Of a stretch of DNA of 13,700 bases, positions 13,649 to 13,700 are shown piece after piece. Where the stretch lies: assembly GCA_905192935.1 (NCBI GenBank), contig CAJJMX010000025.1:1-13700 (forward strand), given 5' to 3'. Source of the DNA: an uncultured Mailhella sp. (GTDB lineage Bacteria; Desulfobacterota; Desulfovibrionia; Desulfovibrionales; Desulfovibrionaceae). A program made the position numbers and the translations under genes. The notes beneath the pieces are model-generated. The model did no database searches, was not told the origin of the DNA, and was given only the letters and a program-made list of their open reading frames with translations. Position 1 is the stretch's first letter. The number at the start of each line of letters is the position of its first letter.

Positions 13649-13700
13649 GGCTCTGTCACAACAAATGGTTGATTTTGACGAGAAATAGCGTATAATAATA
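13649..13700 (+). mobile_element. Possible left end of an insertion sequence, truncated by the window edge
   Basis: After an A-rich run (13637-13648), composition changes abruptly and a sequence beginning GGCTCTGTCACAAC appears. GGCTCT starts are typical of several IS ends (ISL3- and IS6-type). Nearby GTCA/TGAC and AAC/GTT words (13655-13679) make an imperfect dyad like those at IS tips. A perfect TATAAT (13691-13696) with TTGATT 16 bases upstream (13669-13674) would drive a rightward gene, such as a transposase outside the window. No transposase codes are visible, so this is tentative. An ordinary promoter for the next gene is the alternative. Confidence 0.3.
13669..13696 (+). promoter_or_regulatory. 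Promoter reading out of the right edge
   Basis: TTGATT (13669-13674), a 16-base spacer and the consensus TATAAT (13691-13696), in a locally AT-rich stretch. The gene it drives lies beyond the window. Confidence 0.55.

Overview
The window looks like chromosomal DNA of a GC-rich, anaerobic, sulfate- or sulfite-reducing bacterium close to the Desulfovibrionaceae (Desulfovibrio/Bilophila type). This is an inference from gene content: TRAP transporters with a fused DctQM, RNase J, a PyrK style I associate with Desulfovibrio, and the codon bias. No rRNA, tRNA or CRISPR array is present.

Left part (1-1872): a 58-residue winged-helix protein with its own terminator, then a solo TRAP substrate-binding protein gene (dctP1), also closed by a strong terminator. 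Centre (about 2200-7081): an AT-rich promoter region, then a co-oriented cluster of a second dctP (dctP2), a fused dctQM permease and a cytoplasmic arylsulfate sulfotransferase (ASST)-like six-bladed propeller, ending in a 14-bp hairpin. Three unusually good hairpins lie in the two gene junctions. Convergent to this, on the minus strand (7537-8856), is a metallo-beta-lactamase-fold protein of the SdsA-type alkylsulfatase family. It lacks the usual C-terminal SCP2-like domain and has a 21-bp inverted repeat at its promoter. Together, 718-8856 reads as a candidate organosulfate uptake and processing locus. Both TRAP binding proteins have lost the signature carboxylate-binding Arg, so the ligand is probably not a standard TRAP carboxylate.

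Right part (9224-13700): RNase J on the minus strand, divergent from the Mn2+ exporter mntP, with a small palindrome that could place a -35 box for each direction. Then comes a one-base-overlapping pyrK-pyrD pair. The PyrD keeps its FMN site and catalytic Cys but is changed at several positions that normally bind orotate, so its substrate is open to question. The last ~50 bases are AT-rich and look like the left end of an insertion sequence with an outward promoter.

How the parts may work together (inference): DctP1 and/or DctP2 capture a periplasmic anion and DctQM imports it with a Na+ gradient. The cytoplasmic ASST-like protein and the alkylsulfatase-like protein then move or hydrolyse sulfate esters, possibly feeding sulfate to respiration. 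The strongly biased codons of dctP2, dctQM and the ASST gene suggest high expression.
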